A stretch of DNA of 64,000 nt from Sediminicola sp963974715 (GTDB taxonomy: Bacteria > Bacteroidota > Bacteroidia > Flavobacteriales > Flavobacteriaceae), in NCBI GenBank assembly GCA_963974715.1, contig CAXBDK010000006.1, positions 186,001 to 250,000 on the forward strand, in the 5' to 3' direction. Made by a program: the position numbers and the translations under genes. The notes beneath the pieces were generated by a model. That model was not told the origin of the DNA. It searched no databases and saw nothing but the letters and a program-made list of their open reading frames with translations. Shown here in pieces: positions 61,229 to 64,000 of this stretch; positions within the stretch are counted from its first letter, which is position 1; each line of letters begins with the position of its first letter.

Positions 61229-61807
61229 TTAGAAGGCAAGGTCCACAACTAGATCAAATTCATCGTAGATGGTCTTGTCTCCAAGATTGTCAAAGAAACT
61301 TCCAGAGCCGTATTTTACGTCAAATTTGGAACGATCTACTTTTAAGGTAGCGGTAGCCTTGCTTCCATAAACCGATACATCAAAGGTAACGGGATTCGTC
61401 TTCCCTTTAATGGTAAGGTCTCCCTTCACTTCATAGGAATTCTTTCCGGTCGCTTTTACGGAGGTGAACACCAATTTGGAGGTTGGATTGCTCTCCACAC
61501 CAAAGAAATCATCCGATTTAAGGTGCCCTTCCAATTTTCCTTTGGAATCCCCTTCAAGGTCGGTGGAGACCAAAGAGGTCATATCTACCACAAATTCCCC
61601 GCCGATCAATTTGTCCCCTTCAAATTCTAGGGAGCCTTCCTTAAGATCGATGGTGCCCGTATGGGAACCGGTAACCTTGTACCCTTTCCAGGTAACGGTG
61701 CTTTCTGGGATTTTTACTTCTTTTTTCTCCCCATCAACAGGAGTGGATGCGGTTGCGACCGATCCAAATACGATGGCGAACAATAGGCTGGATACATTTT
61801 TTTTCAT
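61229..61807 (-). CDS. YceI-like lipid-binding protein
   Basis: A signal peptide (MKKNVSSLLFAIVFGSVATA) is followed by the YceI domain: STVTWKGYKVTGSHTGTIDL and later SNPTSKLVFTSVKATG and LTIKGKTNPVTFDVSVYG. The 192-residue protein should be a periplasmic beta barrel that binds an isoprenoid or similar lipid. It is the third gene of the marR operon. Confidence 0.92.
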   Translation of the reverse strand: MKKNVSSLLFAIVFGSVATASTPVDGEKKEVKIPESTVTWKGYKVTGSHTGTIDLKEGSLEFEGDKLIGGEFVVDMTSLVSTDLEGDSKGKLEGHLKSDDFFGVESNPTSKLVFTSVKATGKNSYEVKGDLTIKGKTNPVTFDVSVYGSKATATLKVDRSKFDVKYGSGSFFDNLGDKTIYDEFDLVVDLAF

Positions 61808-61850
61808 GATTTTTCAATTTTAAATTAATAGTTGTTGTAATTGTTTGTAT

Positions 61851-62483
61851 TTAGATATGCGTAATTAATAGGTCTTTTGGCTTTCGTACCTTTTTTTGGT
61901 GCTGTGTTTCGTCCTCTTGGGAACGATAGCCCAAGGTAACCAATACTGAGGCATTTAGGCCAATTTCGTCCAATTTAAGTATTTCATTGAATTTTTCGGA
62001 ATCGAAGCCTTCCATTGGACAGCTGTCGATACGCAGAAAAGCGGCGGCGGACAGTAAATTTCCCACTGCTATATAGGCCTGTTTGGCGGTCCATTGCGCT
62101 TTGGCTCCTTCGGGGAGCGGTAGTAGTTTCGACTTCATCAGGTCGGCATATCCTTCAAGTTTCTCTTCCGGAATTTCCCTGGTCTTCACCACATTGTCAA
62201 TATAATCGTCCACCAGTTCCGCTCCAAAATCGGACTTGTTGGCAAAGACGATCAGGTGGGAGGCGTCCGTGATCTGTGGCTGTCCCCAAGCGGCCGGTCG
62301 CAACTGTTTTCTTATCTCGGGGTCGGTTATTACCAAAACCTTGTAAGGTTGCAGTCCGTAGGAAGAAGCGCTCAAGGAAATTGCTTCCAAGAGGATATCG
62401 AGATCTTCACCGGATATTTTTTTGGACGGGTCGAATTTTTTGGTGGCGTACCGCCAGTTTAAATTTTCAATATAATTGCTCAT
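61851..62483 (-). CDS. NAD(P)H-dependent nitroreductase-family oxidoreductase
   Basis: The 210-residue protein is a nitroreductase-fold flavoprotein: RYATKKFDPSKKIS near the N terminus for FMN phosphate binding, SASSYGLQPYKVLVITDPEI, and GFDSEKFNEILKLDEIGLNA. Such enzymes reduce nitroaromatics, quinones or related compounds. Being in an operon with a MarR regulator suggests it deals with such compounds. Confidence 0.92.
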   Translation of the reverse strand: MSNYIENLNWRYATKKFDPSKKISGEDLDILLEAISLSASSYGLQPYKVLVITDPEIRKQLRPAAWGQPQITDASHLIVFANKSDFGAELVDDYIDNVVKTREIPEEKLEGYADLMKSKLLPLPEGAKAQWTAKQAYIAVGNLLSAAAFLRIDSCPMEGFDSEKFNEILKLDEIGLNASVLVTLGYRSQEDETQHQKKVRKPKDLLITHI

Positions 62484-62511
62484 CTCTATAGTTTATTTGG
62501 CTTTAATAGAA

Positions 62512-62958
62512 TTAAAATTTGTCCATCAGAAGGTTCAGGTCCTTAAGTTCCTCGGTGGAAAAATTCCGCACAATCTGCCTTTCCGAGCCCTGTATGGCAC
62601 GATCCATATCCAACAGTGCCTTTTCACCGGCTTCCGTAATATGGATTTCCACCTTTCTGCGGTTACTTTTGCATGTGGCCCGTTTAACATACCCCTTTAG
62701 AATGAGCTTGTCCACCAAACGGGTGGTATTGCTCATTTTTGTAACCATACGTTCGTTCAGGGTGGAGAGGTTGGCCGGTTTCCCCTTTTGGCCCCTTAGG
62801 ATGCGCAGTACGTTAAATTGCTGTAGGGATACGTCGTAGGGTTTGAGAGCGTTGGCCATGACCTCATTGGCCTTGTTCCAGACCAAGCTCAGGTGGATCA
62901 GGGTACGGCTTTCCAAGGGAATCTTTTTATCGGTCTTTATAACTTCCTCTACATTCAT
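62512..62958 (-). CDS. MarR-family transcriptional regulator
   Basis: The 148-residue protein has the MarR winged helix: SLQQFNVLRILRG, MSNTTRLVDKLILKGYVKR as recognition helix, and the wing SNRRKVEIHITEAG. A single Cys (RATCKSNRR) next to the wing could be a redox sensor. It probably represses its own operon through the palindrome overlapping its promoter at 62972-62983. Confidence 0.93.
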   Translation of the reverse strand: MNVEEVIKTDKKIPLESRTLIHLSLVWNKANEVMANALKPYDVSLQQFNVLRILRGQKGKPANLSTLNERMVTKMSNTTRLVDKLILKGYVKRATCKSNRRKVEIHITEAGEKALLDMDRAIQGSERQIVRNFSTEELKDLNLLMDKF

Positions 62959-62971
62959 GTCGTTACAACAA

Positions 62972-62983
62972 TTGTATATACAA
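62972..62983. promoter_or_regulatory. candidate MarR operator
   Basis: TTGTATATACAA is a perfect 12-base palindrome lying at the start site and touching the -7 element of the marR promoter. Its shape suits MarR dimers. Confidence 0.6.
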
Positions 62984-63010
62984 ATGTAAGGTTGTTTTTG
63001 GGATTGACAA
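62981..63010 (-). promoter_or_regulatory. promoter of the marR operon
   Basis: TTG (63010-63008), a 19-base spacer and TACATTTG (62988-62981) match the Bacteroidota consensus fully. The marR ATG is 22 bases further on. Confidence 0.8.
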
Positions 63011-63171
63011 TAAGGTCCGCCATAAATTTATGTTAAAATGGAGTTGTGGCGCTACTAACGAAAATGCCACAAATAATTGAGCGCCGGGAAAGAAGTACGG
63101 AGGGCCTGCGGAGTCTCCGTCTGCCGAACATCCTTTGATGGGTATTTGGGAAGGGACAAGGAATAACGTGT

Positions 63172-63702
63172 TCAGTGTAGGGCTTCAATGCTCTCGATCC
63201 TGATTCCGATAAAACAGTCGTCCATACAGCCCTCCTCCACATATCCGCAAATCGATATCAGGCCATTGTTCTCCGCTTCAAAGTATTGCGTTGCCCCGCT
63301 TCTATCGATCAACCACTCCTTTTCTGCTTTGATATATATTTCGGCAAGCGTAAGGGCATCAGCGGCATTTGAATGTTCGTGACTGTTTATTTCGTCTTTA
63401 TTTTCGGTCCATTCCACCTGATCTGCGGGAATATGTTCGGGAGGGGGGACATAGGCAAATTCACGTCGGATTACGGTTCCTTTCGATACTGTAATAGTGG
63501 TCTTCCAACCATAAGTGGAAAACACGGACCCTCCGGACACTACATAAAGGTACGAATCATGGGATGAATCCTTAAATTGGGACCATGCTGTTTTACTCCT
63601 TCCAAAATCATCTGGGTAGGCCAGCTCATCGTCGGATGAGCAGGAAAGAAAAAGTAAGCTGCCAAGCAATGGAAATACGAACAATGGGAATTGATGTTTC
63701 AT
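63172..63702 (-). CDS. lipoprotein of unknown function
   Basis: The lipobox LFLSC follows MKHQFPLFVFPLLGSL, with mature CSSDDEL. The remaining 150 residues include HDSYLYVVSGGSVFSTYGWK and four cysteines near the end (ISICGYVEEGCMDDCF). I recognise no named family. ATG 63702 gives the best signal peptide; ATGs at 63708 and 63720 are in frame. Confidence 0.75.
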   Translation of the reverse strand: MKHQFPLFVFPLLGSLLFLSCSSDDELAYPDDFGRSKTAWSQFKDSSHDSYLYVVSGGSVFSTYGWKTTITVSKGTVIRREFAYVPPPEHIPADQVEWTENKDEINSHEHSNAADALTLAEIYIKAEKEWLIDRSGATQYFEAENNGLISICGYVEEGCMDDCFIGIRIESIEALH

Positions 63703-63848
63703 GGTCATGGAATCGGTCATTGCTCCCTAGGGATGTAAATCCAGTCGGTTGGTTGCGTCGGAACGGGTGGAATGGTATGGTTCGTTTGGATTTTTATGAA
63801 GGGATTTTTTTAAAAATTCGCTATTTTTGGGGATCAAATAAAAAGTGT

Positions 63849-64000
63849 ATGGCAAATTTATCACAAGAGGAGTGGACCGAACAATTGGAACAGGACGGGA
63901 ACGCGTTTATTCTGGACGTGCGAACCCCTGAAGAGGTAGGGGAAGGGTATATTCCCGGGGCCACCAATATCGATATTTATATGGGTCAGGGATTTTTGGA
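63849..64000 (+). CDS. rhodanese-like domain protein (3' part cut off)
   Basis: The first 50 codons are present. They read MANLSQEEWTEQL, then FILDVRTPEEVGEGYIPGA, the usual start of a single rhodanese domain; the active-site Cys would lie beyond the window. TATTTTTG at 63822-63829 is a candidate -7 element. Family members move sulfane sulfur. Confidence 0.85.
   Translation, partial: MANLSQEEWTEQLEQDGNAFILDVRTPEEVGEGYIPGATNIDIYMGQGFL

Noticed and set aside
63033..63242. 69-codon minus-strand frame after the lipoprotein gene
   Set aside because: It overlaps the lipoprotein gene in another frame, is Arg-rich and has no homologue I recognise.
1..64000. tRNA, rRNA, CRISPR array, insertion sequence or prophage
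   Set aside because: I looked for T-loop patterns, regular spaced repeats, transposase or integrase motifs and paired terminal repeats and saw none that held up; a covariance-model search would be needed to exclude small RNAs.

Overview
The window looks like a piece of a Flavobacteriaceae (Bacteroidota) chromosome. The evidence is the gene families present: a TonB-dependent receptor with an N-terminal carboxypeptidase-like domain, several flavobacterial small lipoproteins, a Nif3/zinc-ribbon-like pair, an rsfS-ftsH-LUD-cdsA-psd cluster and the ribosomal protein bTHX. Many genes are also preceded by the Bacteroidota promoter element TAnnTTTG, in several cases with a TTG about 18 to 20 bases upstream. 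Genus cannot be fixed; a Maribacter/Zobellia/Arenibacter-like marine flavobacterium is only a guess. I see no tRNA or rRNA gene, CRISPR array, insertion sequence or prophage, so this is mostly core genome.

Layout. 1-6.6 kb: a cut-off O-methyltransferase, a GNAT acetyltransferase, kynureninase, an MFS permease, a lipoprotein, a stand-alone ClpP and kynurenine 3-monooxygenase. 6.6-16.2 kb: a coiled-coil protein of the zinc-ribbon family that has lost its cysteines, Nif3-like protein, LpxK, a GAPDH gene coupled to a hybrid histidine kinase, lipoyl synthase, and two ECF sigma factors (one with an anti-sigma factor, one with a small Cys-rich membrane protein). 16.3-25.2 kb: MurB, an aminotransferase, a PDZ/aspartyl-protease protein, a DUF1573 protein, ValS and an unusual SDR. 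25.2-31.4 kb: a TonB receptor with an outer-membrane barrel protein, facing a two-component system. 31.4-36.3 kb: phospholipid synthesis (cdsA, psd, an acyl-CoA-binding protein) with LUD, FtsH and RsfS. 36.4-47.8 kb: BirA, PyrE, a NUDIX hydrolase, an M14 peptidase, a PAS kinase with response regulator, coaD-ddl, PASTA-rluD, yaaA and bTHX. 48-54 kb: pyruvate carboxylase, a UDG-like protein, a small basic protein and an M20 peptidase. 54.3-61.2 kb: a complete trpEGDCFBA operon on the minus strand. 61.2-64 kb: a marR-nitroreductase-yceI operon, a lipoprotein and a cut-off rhodanese protein.

The most striking signal is upstream of trpE. A full flavobacterial promoter (TTG-N19-TATCTTTG) is followed almost at once by an 18-codon ORF with three consecutive Trp codons, then by an intrinsic terminator. 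The last 8 bases of the small ORF are exactly complementary to the loop and 3' arm of that terminator. This is a compact ribosome-stalling attenuator with the antiterminator arm placed on the leader stop codon, and the leader peptide would be translated from an mRNA with almost no 5' UTR. A weaker design of similar shape lies before the GAPDH gene. The same window holds two kynurenine-pathway genes (kmo, kynU), so tryptophan synthesis and part of its breakdown lie within 60 kb of each other.

All functions are assigned by reading motifs and by memory of families; no database search was run.
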